Of a stretch of 64,000 nucleotides of DNA, positions 25,859-35,867 are shown in pieces. Under the pieces are notes generated by a model. That model was not told the origin of the DNA, did not search any database, and saw only the letters and a list, made by a program, of their open reading frames with translations. The position numbers and the translations under genes were made by a program. Numbering within the stretch: position 1 is the first letter of the stretch; the number at the start of each line of letters is the position of its first letter. The stretch covers positions 1 to 64,000 of the forward strand of contig NZ_JYNS01000008.1 of NCBI RefSeq assembly GCF_000934725.1, given 5' to 3'. The DNA is from Methyloterricola oryzae (GTDB lineage: Bacteria > Pseudomonadota > Gammaproteobacteria > Methylococcales > Methylococcaceae).

Positions 25859-26890
25859 ATGAACCGTCATCGCCTCATCAAACCCTCCGCACTGGCACTG
25901 GCCATCGGACTGACGTTCGCCGCAAGCTCCGAAGCCGCCATCCACATGCGCTACCGCAATGACTGGTCCGCCGACAAGACCTACGGTCGCGGCGCGGTAG
26001 TTCGCTACAAAAATGCCTTATACCTGAGCACCAAGGGCAGGGTGCAAGGCGTCGCGCCCGACAGCGATGCCGGCGTCTGGAGGGTGCTGGCGGCCACCGG
26101 CCTCGCCATCAAGGGCGTGGTCACCAACACCACCGATCTGCCGCAATCGGATAACACCACAGGGGACTTGTACATCAGCCAGGACAACGGCCATGGCTAT
26201 GTATGGAATGGCACATCATTCTCGGACACTGGTTCGATCGCGGGCGCCACGGGAGCAACCGGACCTGCCGGTGCCACCGGTGCCACTGGCCCTGCGGGTG
26301 CCAGTGGAGCGACGGGTCCCGTCGGCCCGACAGGAGCAACCGGGCCGCAGGGCCTTCCCGGACTTCCCGGCGCGACCGGTGCCACGGGGGCGACCGGCGC
26401 AACAGGAGCCACAGGGGCTACCGGCGCCACCGGAGCCACCGGAGCCACGGGAGCAACCGGCGCCACCGGAGCTACTGGCGCCGCCGGCATCTCCGACTTC
26501 GGATATACGTATGAACTGGCCACCATTGCCGACTCCACCGTCGTCGGTGGCGCCGATGTGCCCTTGAGCAACAATGGACCGCTGACAGGCGTGAGCCACA
26601 CGCCTGGGTTGACAACGATCACGGTGCCGGCCGCTGGCACCTACGAGGTCGAGTATTCGGTCTCCATCACTGCCGGCGTTGGCGCGCAGTTAGCTATCGC
26701 CGTCAACGGCACGGTGGACGCTTCCACGCCGGTCACCATGCTGGTCGCAGTTGGCATGGTGGAAGGTCACGCGATGCTGACCCTGGCGGCGGGGGATGTG
26801 ATCACGCTTCGCAACAACTCCGCAACGCCCTTCGTCATGACCCTGGCGCCTGGCGTCGGCGCCCAGGTAACCCTGAAACTTCTCGATTGA
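25859..26890 (+). CDS. Secreted collagen-like protein
   Basis: Predicted surface or extracellular protein of 343 residues. A signal peptide ends near residue 26 (ASSEA). Residues about 32-80 ([17 protein letters not shown] to W) resemble a chitin-type CBM5/12 module (Y-x2-G-x-VV-x-Y and a closing Trp). Residues 129-209 are 27 uninterrupted Gly-X-Y triplets, 12 of them consecutive Gly-Ala-Thr, as in Bacillus BclA. The C-terminal about 130 residues ([31 protein letters not shown]) look like a C1q/BclA-type trimerising jelly roll. Inference: a trimeric collagen-like fibre with Thr available for O-glycosylation. The next gene, same strand 209 bases on, is a glycosyltransferase-methyltransferase fusion. 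The ribosome site is weak. Confidence 0.85.
   Translation: MNRHRLIKPSALALAIGLTFAASSEAAIHMRYRNDWSADKTYGRGAVVRYKNALYLSTKGRVQGVAPDSDAGVWRVLAATGLAIKGVVTNTTDLPQSDNTTGDLYISQDNGHGYVWNGTSFSDTGSIAGATGATGPAGATGATGPAGASGATGPVGPTGATGPQGLPGLPGATGATGATGATGATGATGATGATGATGATGATGATGAAGISDFGYTYELATIADSTVVGGADVPLSNNGPLTGVSHTPGLTTITVPAAGTYEVEYSVSITAGVGAQLAIAVNGTVDASTPVTMLVAVGMVEGHAMLTLAAGDVITLRNNSATPFVMTLAPGVGAQVTLKLLD
26243..26485 (+). repeat. Gly-X-Y triplet-coding repeat
   Basis: 27 in-frame 9-base units coding Gly-X-Y; the last 13 are twelve Gly-Ala-Thr and one Gly-Ala-Ala. The units differ freely at third positions (all four Gly, Ala and Thr codons occur), so this is not a young perfect tandem repeat. Confidence 0.9.
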
Positions 26891-26913
26891 TCCGGCATAC
26901 CCGCTGAAGTCCC

Positions 26914-26931
26914 GGGGGCCACAGTGCCCCC
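26914..26931 (+). terminator. GC-rich hairpin after the collagen-like gene
   Basis: Stem GGGGGC / GCCCCC with loop CACAGT, 24 bases after the stop. There is no T run, so it may be a weak terminator or an mRNA-stabilising hairpin that lets some transcription continue into the next gene. Confidence 0.35.
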
Positions 26932-27099
26932 GCGGCAGCCCGGCTGATTGGCCCACCCCGGCGAACCCTGCGACGGCCGCCGCGAAAAGCGGAGGAGTCA
27001 GCCATAATCAAGCATGAAGCCGCAAAGGCGCTGTGCGCAAGTGCTTGCGCGCTAATACGGCTTCCACAGAATCGACCGCGCACGCTCAATGAAAACACC

Positions 27100-29091
27100 G
27101 TGAAGAAAATCGCCCTGTGCATGATCGTCAAGGACGAAGCCCATATCATCCGCCGCTGCCTGAGCCATGCCCTGCCCCTTATCGACCATGTGCTGGTGGT
27201 CGATACCGGCTCGGCGGACGGCACGCAGCAAGTCGTGCTGGATTTCCTCCAAGAGCACAAGATTCCAGGGACCGTGATCGAGGAACCCTGGCGCGATTTC
27301 GCCCATAACCGCAGCTTCGCCCTGGCCCGTTTGCGCGAGGAAGCCTCTGTCGACTATGGCCTGATGATCGACGCCGACAACATTCTGCGTTTCCGGGAGG
27401 ACTTCGACAGCGCCGCCTTCAAGTCGAACCTCGTGTCCGACTACTACGACCTACCGCTACGGCATGGCTCCGTCAGCTACCATCTGCCCTGGTTGTTCAG
27501 CAACCGGCATCCGTTTCGTTTCCGCGGTGTTCTGCACGAATTTCTAGAAACTCCGCCTGGCCTGACAAGGGGCACGGTGACGGGCTTCCATGCGGAACAA
27601 ATCCAGGACAGCGCCAGGAACAAAAATCCACTGAAGTATCAATCCGACATCACCGTCTTGCGGAAGGCCCTCGACGAAGAGCAGGACCCGTTCATGCGGT
27701 CGCGCTATACGTTTTACCTGGCGCAAAGCTACCGGGATGCCGGGCGGCGCCAGGAGGCACTGGACCACTACCTGCAACGCAGCCGGCTCGGCTTCTGGCA
27801 GGAAGAGGTTTTCATCAGCTTTTACCAGGCGGCGCAGCTCATGCAGAGCCTGGGTCATGATGATGAAGCCGTCATCCAGGCATACCTTACAGCACATCAA
27901 GCGCAGCCGGCCCGCGCGGAAGCCCTGCACGGCGCGGCCCGCTTATGCCGGGAGAAAGGATACTTTGCTAGGGGATACGAGTTGGCCAAAACAGGCCTCT
28001 GGCTTTCGCCGCCGTCGATCGGCCTGTTCGTGGAGAACTGGATCTACGACTACGGCCTGCTCGACGAATTCGCCGTCAATGCCTATTGGGCTGGTCATTA
28101 CCGGGAGTCCCACGAGGCCTGCGTGAAAGCCTTGAACTGTCCATGCCTGCCGGAGGCTGACAAGGCGCGCATTCTGCGCAACGACGCTTTCGCCCGGGAC
28201 AAGCTGGGCATTCCCCTCCAACCTGCGCCTTCGGCCATTGAACCGGCGCGTCAGGATCTCTATTCACTGCTCGCCCCAACGCGCAAGACTCACGTCGTCG
28301 ATATCGGGGCGAACCCGATCGATGGCGAACCGCCCTACCGCCCCATGCTGCTGGCTGGCATCTGCGAAGTTACCGGGTTCGAGCCGCAGGCGGAGGCGCT
28401 GGCAGAGCTGCAACGCCGTCAGGGGCCCCATGATCGCTATCTCCCTTATGCGGTGGGCGACGGCGCAGAGCACATGCTCCACATCTGCCGGGCCTCGGGA
28501 ATGACCAGCTGCCTGGAACCCGATGCGGCGCGCCTTGCGCTGTTCGAACCCTTTGAGTCGTTTGGGGAGGTCACCGCCCGCGCGCCCATCCAGACCTGCC
28601 GACTCGATGACATCGCGGAAATCGAGCACATGGACTTTCTCAAGATTGACATACAGGGAGGCGAGTTGGCGGTGTTCCAAAATGGAATTCGGAAACTGTC
28701 AGAGGCGGTCGCCGTCCAGGTGGAAGTTTCGTTCGTGAACCTCTATCAGAACCAGCCGAGCCTCGGCGAAATCGACCTGGAGCTGCGCGCTCAAGGGTTC
28801 ATCCCCCATACCTTCGCCGCCGTCAAGCACTGGGCCATTGCGCCCTGGCAACCTGGAATGGGTGTCGCAGGCGGCACGAATCAGCTTCTGGAAGCCGATA
28901 TGGTGTATGTGCGCGACTTCAGCCGCCCGGACAACCTAAGTGACGAGCAACTCAAGCACCTGGCGCTGATCGCGCACCATTGCTATCGCTCATTTGATCT
29001 GGCTCTACGCTGCATCTTGCTGCTCGAGACGCGCTCAGCCGTGAAGGCTGGCGCCCAGGAAGCCTACAAGCGCCTGATCGCCGCCGCCTGA
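27100..29091 (+). CDS. Family 2 glycosyltransferase fused to FkbM-type methyltransferase
   Basis: A 663-residue predicted cytosolic protein with three parts. Residues 1-200 are a GT2 domain (ALCMIVKDEAHIIRRCL, VVDTGSADGTQ, LMIDADN as the DxD-like metal site). Residues about 200-370 are helical repeats of TPR type (FYLAQSYRDAGRRQEALDHYLQR). Residues about 395-600 are an FkbM SAM-dependent methyltransferase (HVVDIGANPIDGEPP, GFEPQAEALAEL, DFLKIDIQGGELAVFQNG). Predicted to add a sugar and O-methylate it, or to act on a glycan precursor. Starts with GTG. Its location behind the collagen-like gene suggests that protein or its glycan as substrate; this is an inference. Confidence 0.85.
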   Translation: MKKIALCMIVKDEAHIIRRCLSHALPLIDHVLVVDTGSADGTQQVVLDFLQEHKIPGTVIEEPWRDFAHNRSFALARLREEASVDYGLMIDADNILRFREDFDSAAFKSNLVSDYYDLPLRHGSVSYHLPWLFSNRHPFRFRGVLHEFLETPPGLTRGTVTGFHAEQIQDSARNKNPLKYQSDITVLRKALDEEQDPFMRSRYTFYLAQSYRDAGRRQEALDHYLQRSRLGFWQEEVFISFYQAAQLMQSLGHDDEAVIQAYLTAHQAQPARAEALHGAARLCREKGYFARGYELAKTGLWLSPPSIGLFVENWIYDYGLLDEFAVNAYWAGHYRESHEACVKALNCPCLPEADKARILRNDAFARDKLGIPLQPAPSAIEPARQDLYSLLAPTRKTHVVDIGANPIDGEPPYRPMLLAGICEVTGFEPQAEALAELQRRQGPHDRYLPYAVGDGAEHMLHICRASGMTSCLEPDAARLALFEPFESFGEVTARAPIQTCRLDDIAEIEHMDFLKIDIQGGELAVFQNGIRKLSEAVAVQVEVSFVNLYQNQPSLGEIDLELRAQGFIPHTFAAVKHWAIAPWQPGMGVAGGTNQLLEADMVYVRDFSRPDNLSDEQLKHLALIAHHCYRSFDLALRCILLLETRSAVKAGAQEAYKRLIAAA

Positions 29092-29120
29092 ACTCAGTCC
29101 AGGCACGGCGCCTTGCCTTC

Positions 29121-30788
<1,668 letters not shown>

Positions 30789-30902
30789 GTGCGATGCAAT
30801 GTGGTTAAAATTACAGCATTATCCCATGAACAGCCCTGCGAATCACGACAAGGGACGCGTCATGGAAATGGGATTGTGCGAACTAGCCAGCCGACAAGTA
30901 AC

Positions 30903-32864
30903 TCAGGGAGCGGCAGGTTCCACAACCGTCATCACTCTGTCGACCCCCAAACCTTTGAGCTCTTGCACGATTCCGCTCGGCCAGCGCACGGTCAGTCGGT
31001 CGATGTGGGTGTTGCCTGCGAGGCCAAAGTGCAGACGCTGGTGGTCTTGGGCAAACCGGTGAATACCCCCCCCCTGGTCCCGCATTTGAACCACCCCACC
31101 GGCATGCACTTCGACGTGACTGCCTATGCCATCGCGGTTGGAACTGCGGCCCTGCAAGTCCAATTCGATCCAGTGATTGCCATTGCTGCGATTTCGAAAT
31201 AAGCGGTCCGGACCAGGAACCATGAGAGGCGACGCCTTATCAGCCCCGTTAGCGACAAACAGATCGAGAAAACCGTCACGGTCGTAGTCGGCAGCCAGAG
31301 CGACATCGCCACGCCCTTTTTCGCCACCTTCCGCGCCACCGGCACCCGGTACGCTAGTGAAGTGTCCTTTACCATCATTCTCCAGGAGCAAATTCGGTTC
31401 TTGCCGCGCCGGCCCCGTACAGACTGCATAAAGGTCAACGTCCATATCATTATCGAAGTCCGCGGCCACCGCTGACAAACATGAATGATCCGAAGACGAA
31501 GATGGCAAATCGGCCCGCTGGTAACCACTCTCGCCCTTGATTACCATACTGAAAGGCACCATCCCACCGGGAGCTTCAAAACCGCTAGATCCCACCACCT
31601 CGAGAGCATCGTCCGCCTGTACTATCAGACCGACGTTCAGCATTGCGCAACGCACCGTCCATAATTGCCTAGCGGCGTCATACGAGATGGCGATGCTGCC
31701 CGTTTTCCCCCTGTCAGCTGGCGCAACTAACTCTCCCTCGAAATCCTCAGGCCCCAAAGAGAAATCCAATTTTTCGGGATGCTGGCGCTTGGGACCGATA
31801 AAAACCTTGCCGAGATCCAACTCGTAAGGCTGGAGTCGCAGCCGTATTGGGCCTTTGTTGTGGAAACTCAGTTCTTCGTAAGCCTGGCGTCTCGGGCCGG
31901 AGAGCGATAGCCACAATTCGTTGTGATGAGGTTGACTCCACTGGGGCCACTCATTGCCATGGGTAAAGAATAAATCCAGTCGGCCATCCCCATTAAAATC
32001 GGCAATGGCTGCATCGGTGATGCTTCCTGCTAGATCCACCTGAAATTTATCGGTTATGTCGTCAAAGGGAATTTTCCCCAGAGCATAAAATCGAGACTGC
32101 CAGCCATAAGCAGCCAGATCGGGAAGATGGCCTGCTGACAAACCCGCAATCTGGGCAAACGGCTCAGAACTGCCCACATACCGCGGCATGTGCCAACGCC
32201 AATGCAGGAGGTTGACAAACATATCCCTTATTTTGTTGTACTTCCTTGCATCTAAAGCGAGGCCGAACTTTTCATTTGCGGCTTGAAATCCTTCCTGCCT
32301 TTGCTGCAGCAATACCGTTGCGCCTTGCCCGTCGGGGCGCGGTGCATTCAACAGAAGCAGGTCCAGCCGCCCGTCAACATCTGCGTCGAACCACAAGACG
32401 TTGCGCCCACGTCCCAGAGGCCAATCGACGCCCAATTTCGAAGCCTCGTCGCGCAAACTCATTCCGCGGTCGTTGACCATCAGCTGTTTAGGACCTTGCC
32501 CCGTGCCGGAAACCGCTCCCACCGTCTGCATGAGATCCTGGTCGCCATCGTTGTCGAAATCAGCCCACGCGGCAGCATGCTTGTCCGCGGTTAGGTCGGC
32601 TGTTACCACTGAGCGAACTTCATCCCTGAATCTGCCGTCACGCTGGTTAACAAATAGGTTGGCTTCGTTTTCGTGGTTCCCCGCCCATAAGTCTGGCCAG
32701 CCGTCCCCGTTAAAGTCTCCCCAAGCGGCAGCGTAGCTGAAGCCTTCGTAACGTATGCCGGCCTGCTCCGTCACATCCTCGAAAGCAATCGCAGCCAGAC
32801 TAGATTCACTCGCCAAACCGAGGAGCAAACAAATCAGCCGACTCTTGTGAAACTTCTGTCTCAT
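30903..32864 (-). CDS. Secreted FG-GAP/VCBS repeat protein with ASPIC/UnbV C-terminal domain
   Basis: A 653-residue predicted extracellular or periplasmic protein related to the CRTAC1 family. A signal peptide (to about residue 25, SSLAA) precedes repeated Ca2+-binding loops of the FG-GAP/VCBS type: WGDFNGDGWPDLWAG, WADFDNDGDQDLM, IADFNGDGRLDLFF, AADFDNDMDVDLYAV, AADYDRDGFLDLFVA. The last about 90 residues (NHWIELDLQGRSSNRDGIGSH, LTVRWPSGIVQEL) are the ASPIC/UnbV domain. Probably a Ca2+-dependent adhesion or binding propeller; no catalytic motif is visible. ATG at 32864 has GGAG 9 bases upstream; longer starts at 32873 or 32936 are less likely. The sulfotransferase gene lies just upstream on the same strand. 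Confidence 0.8.
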   Translation of the reverse strand: MRQKFHKSRLICLLLGLASESSLAAIAFEDVTEQAGIRYEGFSYAAAWGDFNGDGWPDLWAGNHENEANLFVNQRDGRFRDEVRSVVTADLTADKHAAAWADFDNDGDQDLMQTVGAVSGTGQGPKQLMVNDRGMSLRDEASKLGVDWPLGRGRNVLWFDADVDGRLDLLLLNAPRPDGQGATVLLQQRQEGFQAANEKFGLALDARKYNKIRDMFVNLLHWRWHMPRYVGSSEPFAQIAGLSAGHLPDLAAYGWQSRFYALGKIPFDDITDKFQVDLAGSITDAAIADFNGDGRLDLFFTHGNEWPQWSQPHHNELWLSLSGPRRQAYEELSFHNKGPIRLRLQPYELDLGKVFIGPKRQHPEKLDFSLGPEDFEGELVAPADRGKTGSIAISYDAARQLWTVRCAMLNVGLIVQADDALEVVGSSGFEAPGGMVPFSMVIKGESGYQRADLPSSSSDHSCLSAVAADFDNDMDVDLYAVCTGPARQEPNLLLENDGKGHFTSVPGAGGAEGGEKGRGDVALAADYDRDGFLDLFVANGADKASPLMVPGPDRLFRNRSNGNHWIELDLQGRSSNRDGIGSHVEVHAGGVVQMRDQGGGIHRFAQDHQRLHFGLAGNTHIDRLTVRWPSGIVQELKGLGVDRVMTVVEPAAP

Positions 32865-32920
32865 GCGCTCCATCTCCTGCTCCCAGAGTCTCTTATTTAC
32901 GCCCTGCACTCTCAACCCAG

Positions 32921-33769
32921 TCAGAACTGCAGCCACGGCGACACACGCTCGCCAAATCGCCGTTGAAGCTCCCGTAGATCAGCCTCGTACATTTCCATGA
33001 GCAGTTCATGGCAGTGCGCGGGCATCAGTGCGCTGGAATTAACGTGATTCGATGCCACCACGCCACGGCCCTGATCCTCATCGCGGAACTCAGGCTTGGC
33101 CGGGGGAAGAATCACCGCCGCATACGGGAGGGTATCCCAGTCAAGGTCGGTAGTAACGCCAATGTGCCGGAACACGCGCTTCAGCAATTCCATAGGCTGC
33201 TGTGAAACGTCTTCATAAAATCCGATCAGCACTTGCTCCTGTCCAAAGGCCGACGTCCAGCGGTCAACGATCCTGGACATTCCACCCGATTGATAAATCG
33301 CCGACTTTTCAAAACGCGCGCGCCATTCCTCCGCAGGAACCGACTCAATGGGTCGGCCCTGGCAATAGGCCAGATCGTGTACCGCGTGCGACCATTGCTG
33401 TTCTATAGGATTCCGCAGCATGAGGATGAGCTTGGCGTTCGGTACAATGCGCTTGACTTCGCTCAGTCTGTTGCAGGGCAGGTAGGCGTAGCCTGGCGAA
33501 ATCTCGCCGCAGACCTTTCCGGCACCCTCCCGAAATTTCTCGGCATAGCTGCTCAGCGGCTCTGCATAACCCTTAGTGAAATAGTTCAGTTCCTTGGGAT
33601 GGCTCATGTAAACGTCGGGGTGCTTGCGCAGATTTTCGTACAGCCAGGTTGTGCCAGCCTTGGGAAAACCGATCCCCAGAAAGTTTGGCAAGGTCAAGCC
33701 GGCCAAGGAGCGAAGCCCCAGGAAATAGAGCTGTTTGTCGATGGTGCCTAGAATGCGCGAAATGTTCAT
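32921..33769 (-). CDS. PAPS-dependent sulfotransferase
   Basis: Predicted to transfer sulfate from PAPS to a sugar, lipid or protein. 282 residues with the 5'-phosphosulfate loop FPKAGTTWLYENL (35-47) and the 3'-phosphate site LRNPIEQQWSH near 115-125. The start at 33769 (MNISRI) gives the usual length; the frame is open upstream to 33868 but lacks family similarity. 57 bases separate it from the FG-GAP/ASPIC gene, so the two are likely co-transcribed. The acceptor is unknown. Confidence 0.85.
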   Translation of the reverse strand: MNISRILGTIDKQLYFLGLRSLAGLTLPNFLGIGFPKAGTTWLYENLRKHPDVYMSHPKELNYFTKGYAEPLSSYAEKFREGAGKVCGEISPGYAYLPCNRLSEVKRIVPNAKLILMLRNPIEQQWSHAVHDLAYCQGRPIESVPAEEWRARFEKSAIYQSGGMSRIVDRWTSAFGQEQVLIGFYEDVSQQPMELLKRVFRHIGVTTDLDWDTLPYAAVILPPAKPEFRDEDQGRGVVASNHVNSSALMPAHCHELLMEMYEADLRELQRRFGERVSPWLQF

Positions 33770-34121
33770 GGTCACTTTCTTGATTAGCTGGGAGCGGGCC
33801 GAATTGCGCGAGGAAAGCCGAATGACAGACTTTGGTTTTTTTCCGCCAGCGGGCGAAGCGCACCGCACGACCCAAGCCGACCTCGCCGCGCCTTTGGCAC
33901 TCCTTTTACCTTAGCAAATCCGAGCCACCCTATCCATGCCGCTCGGAACGGGCGGTTTCCTTTCGACAAGGCAACTCTAGGGGTAAATTTCAGTTTAGAA
34001 TTCGGCTTTGAACTTCAGAGCGTAAGCCCGCCCAGTGCCCGCAGCAGATCCCTCAACGTCATTCAAGCTCACCAGAAGGGTCGTAGCGAAGTCATGCCCT
34101 GGCTGTTCTGACGCTTGAACC
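33770..34121. other. Intergenic region sulfotransferase / aat
   Basis: About 350 bases holding the promoters of the divergent sulfotransferase and aat genes. It also contains a short minus-strand reading frame that looks like the end of an outer-membrane protein (separate entry). No clear -35/-10 pair was identified. Confidence 0.45.
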
Positions 34122-34123
34122 AT
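33995..34123 (-). pseudogene. Possible remnant of an outer-membrane beta-barrel protein C-terminus
   Basis: A 42-codon frame whose last 33 residues (HDFATTLLVSLNDVEGSA..., ending AYALKFKAEF) have alternating hydrophobic/polar residues and a terminal Phe. This is the classic signature of the last strand of an outer-membrane barrel recognised by BamA. The rest of the protein would lie under aat, which is intact, so only the end survives. No ribosome site. Chance similarity cannot be excluded. Confidence 0.3.
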
Positions 34124-34826
34124 GCTGACCATACTTAATCGCCACGACCGCAATCAGCCGTTTCCTGACGTGGATCAGGCACTGGACGAGCCTAACGGGC
34201 TGCTCGCCGTGGGCGGTTGCCTGTCCCCGCGGCGTCTGGAGAATGCCTATCGCAGAGGCATCTTTCCGTGGTACGGCGAGGGCGAGCCCATCCTGTGGTG
34301 GTCGCCGGACCCGCGTCTGGTCCTCGCCCCGGATCACATCAGAATTTCCCGGAGTCTGCGCAAGAGCCTGCGCCGGGGCGACTTCGCCTTCAGCTTCAAC
34401 CGATGCTTCGAACCCGTGCTGGAGGCATGCGCCGAACCGCGCGCTTATGCTACCGGCACGTGGATCGTTCCCGAGGTGCGCCGCGCCTATCTCGATTTCC
34501 ATCGCCTGGGCTTCGCCCATTCCTTCGAGTCATGGCAGGGCGACCGGCTGGTAGGAGGGCTCTATGGCGTAGCCATCGGGCGCGTATTCTTTGGCGAATC
34601 CATGTTCCATCGGGTCAGCGACGCGTCAAAAGCGGCCTTCGCCTACGCGGTCCACTGCCTGAAATCCTGGGGCTTTGTCCTGATCGACTGCCAGGTTTAC
34701 ACCGATCATCTGGCCAGCCTCGGTGCTCGGGAAATTCCGCGCAGTGAATTCATCCGGCTGTTGGACCAATACTGCGGGCAGCCGCCATCGCCCGAGGCCT
34801 GGCGTTGTGCCGCCGAGTTTCCGTGA
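34122..34826 (+). CDS. aat: Leucyl/phenylalanyl-tRNA-protein transferase
   Basis: Adds Leu or Phe from aminoacyl-tRNA to proteins with N-terminal Lys or Arg, marking them for ClpS-ClpAP. 234 residues with the family motifs GLLAVGGCLSPRRLENAYRR, GIFPWYGEGEPILWWSPDPR, TWIVPEVRRAY, HSFESWQGDRLVGGLYGVAIG and FFGESMFHRVSDASK. Its stop overlaps the GTG start of bpt. Confidence 0.97.
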   Translation: MLTILNRHDRNQPFPDVDQALDEPNGLLAVGGCLSPRRLENAYRRGIFPWYGEGEPILWWSPDPRLVLAPDHIRISRSLRKSLRRGDFAFSFNRCFEPVLEACAEPRAYATGTWIVPEVRRAYLDFHRLGFAHSFESWQGDRLVGGLYGVAIGRVFFGESMFHRVSDASKAAFAYAVHCLKSWGFVLIDCQVYTDHLASLGAREIPRSEFIRLLDQYCGQPPSPEAWRCAAEFP

Positions 34827-35542
34827 AACACATCCCCCTGTTCCTGGCCCCGCCGCACGACTGTTCCTACCTGGCAGAACGCGAGGCACAATTCGCGTTC
34901 ATCGATCCCCACCGCCGCATGGACGTCGGCCTGTATTCCACGCTGGCCGATTTGGGTTTCCGGCGTAGCGGAGATATGGTCTACCGCCCCTATTGCGGCC
35001 CCTGTCGCGCCTGCACGCCAGTGCGGGTTCCGGCAGCGCGGTTTGCGCCAAACCGCAATCAGTCCCGGGTCGCGAGGCGTAATAAGGACCTGCATGTGGC
35101 GGTTCAACCTGCGGCGTTTCTTGACGAGCACTTTCAACTGTATAAACGCTATTTACAGAGCCGCCATGGGGACGGCGACATGGGGGACGGCGATCCCGCC
35201 CAGTATATGGACTTCGTCGCCAGCGACTGGTCTGACACGGTTTTCGTCGAGTTCAGGGAGGACACAGACTTGTTGGCCGTCGCTGTGGTTGACCGGCTGG
35301 AGCGGGGCCTCTCCGCCGTCTATACCTATTTTGACCCCATCCATGAATCGCGCAGCCTGGGCGTCCATGCCGTGCTCTGGCAGATCGAGGAGGCGCAGCG
35401 TCTTCGCCTGGACTGGGTTTACCTGGGCTATTGGATTGCCGCCTGCCGCAAAATGCGGTACAAGGACCAGTACCGGCCCATACAGGCGCTGGTGGAGGGG
35501 CAGTGGCTCGAATACGAAAAAGGCGAGAAGATTCCGGGCTGA
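34823..35542 (+). CDS. bpt: Aspartate/glutamate leucyl-tRNA-protein transferase
   Basis: ATE1-like enzyme that adds Leu to N-terminal Asp or Glu. 239 residues. The N-terminal cysteine-rich motif is Cys-Ser-Tyr-Leu then YRPYCGPCRACTPVRVP, and the C-terminal acyltransferase part has SAVYTYFDP and LGYWIAACRKMRYKDQYRP. The GTG at 34823 sits in a GTGA overlap with the aat stop. The bacterial Bpt group uses Leu-tRNA; the eukaryotic ATE1 relatives use Arg-tRNA, so the annotation arginyltransferase is less likely. Confidence 0.93.
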   Translation: MKHIPLFLAPPHDCSYLAEREAQFAFIDPHRRMDVGLYSTLADLGFRRSGDMVYRPYCGPCRACTPVRVPAARFAPNRNQSRVARRNKDLHVAVQPAAFLDEHFQLYKRYLQSRHGDGDMGDGDPAQYMDFVASDWSDTVFVEFREDTDLLAVAVVDRLERGLSAVYTYFDPIHESRSLGVHAVLWQIEEAQRLRLDWVYLGYWIAACRKMRYKDQYRPIQALVEGQWLEYEKGEKIPG

Positions 35543-35547
35543 TATGG

Positions 35548-35553
35548 TATGAT
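35548..35553 (+). promoter_or_regulatory. Extended -10 promoter of infA
   Basis: TGG-TATGAT, an extended -10 element (TGnTATAAT type) 70 bases before the infA start. No good -35 is seen, as is common with extended -10 promoters. Confidence 0.4.
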
Positions 35554-35623
35554 CGCGCGGATAATTCCGCTGCTCCCGAACCGTTCGCGAGCGCTCGTCA
35601 AAGTCATTCGTCTGAGAGAGGTT

Positions 35624-35842
35624 ATGTCAAAAGAAGATCAGATCGAGATGGAAGGCAAGGTCATCGAAACCTTGCCCAATACCATGTTCAGGGTGGAACT
35701 GGATAACGGGCATGTCATCATCGCCCATATCTCAGGAAAAATGCGCAAACATTACATCCGCATCCTTACCGGGGACCGCGTGAAAGTCGAAATGACCCCT
35801 TACGATCTTAGCAAAGGCCGGATTACCTTCCGCCAGCGCTAG
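35624..35842 (+). CDS. infA: Translation initiation factor IF-1
   Basis: S1/OB-fold factor that binds the 30S A site during initiation. 72 residues, beginning [19 protein letters not shown] and ending KGRITFRQR, essentially the canonical sequence. GAGAGAGG precedes the ATG. The longer frame from 35549 is rejected. Convergent with clpA with a 25-base gap. Confidence 0.98.
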   Translation: MSKEDQIEMEGKVIETLPNTMFRVELDNGHVIIAHISGKMRKHYIRILTGDRVKVEMTPYDLSKGRITFRQR

Positions 35843-35867
35843 CGATAAGACCGCCCCGCGCCGGCAC

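Noticed and set aside
26243-26485. Short tandem repeats as a CRISPR array or phase-variable locus
   Set aside because: The units are 9-base codon triplets in frame within a collagen-like gene, with no spacers, and third positions vary freely.
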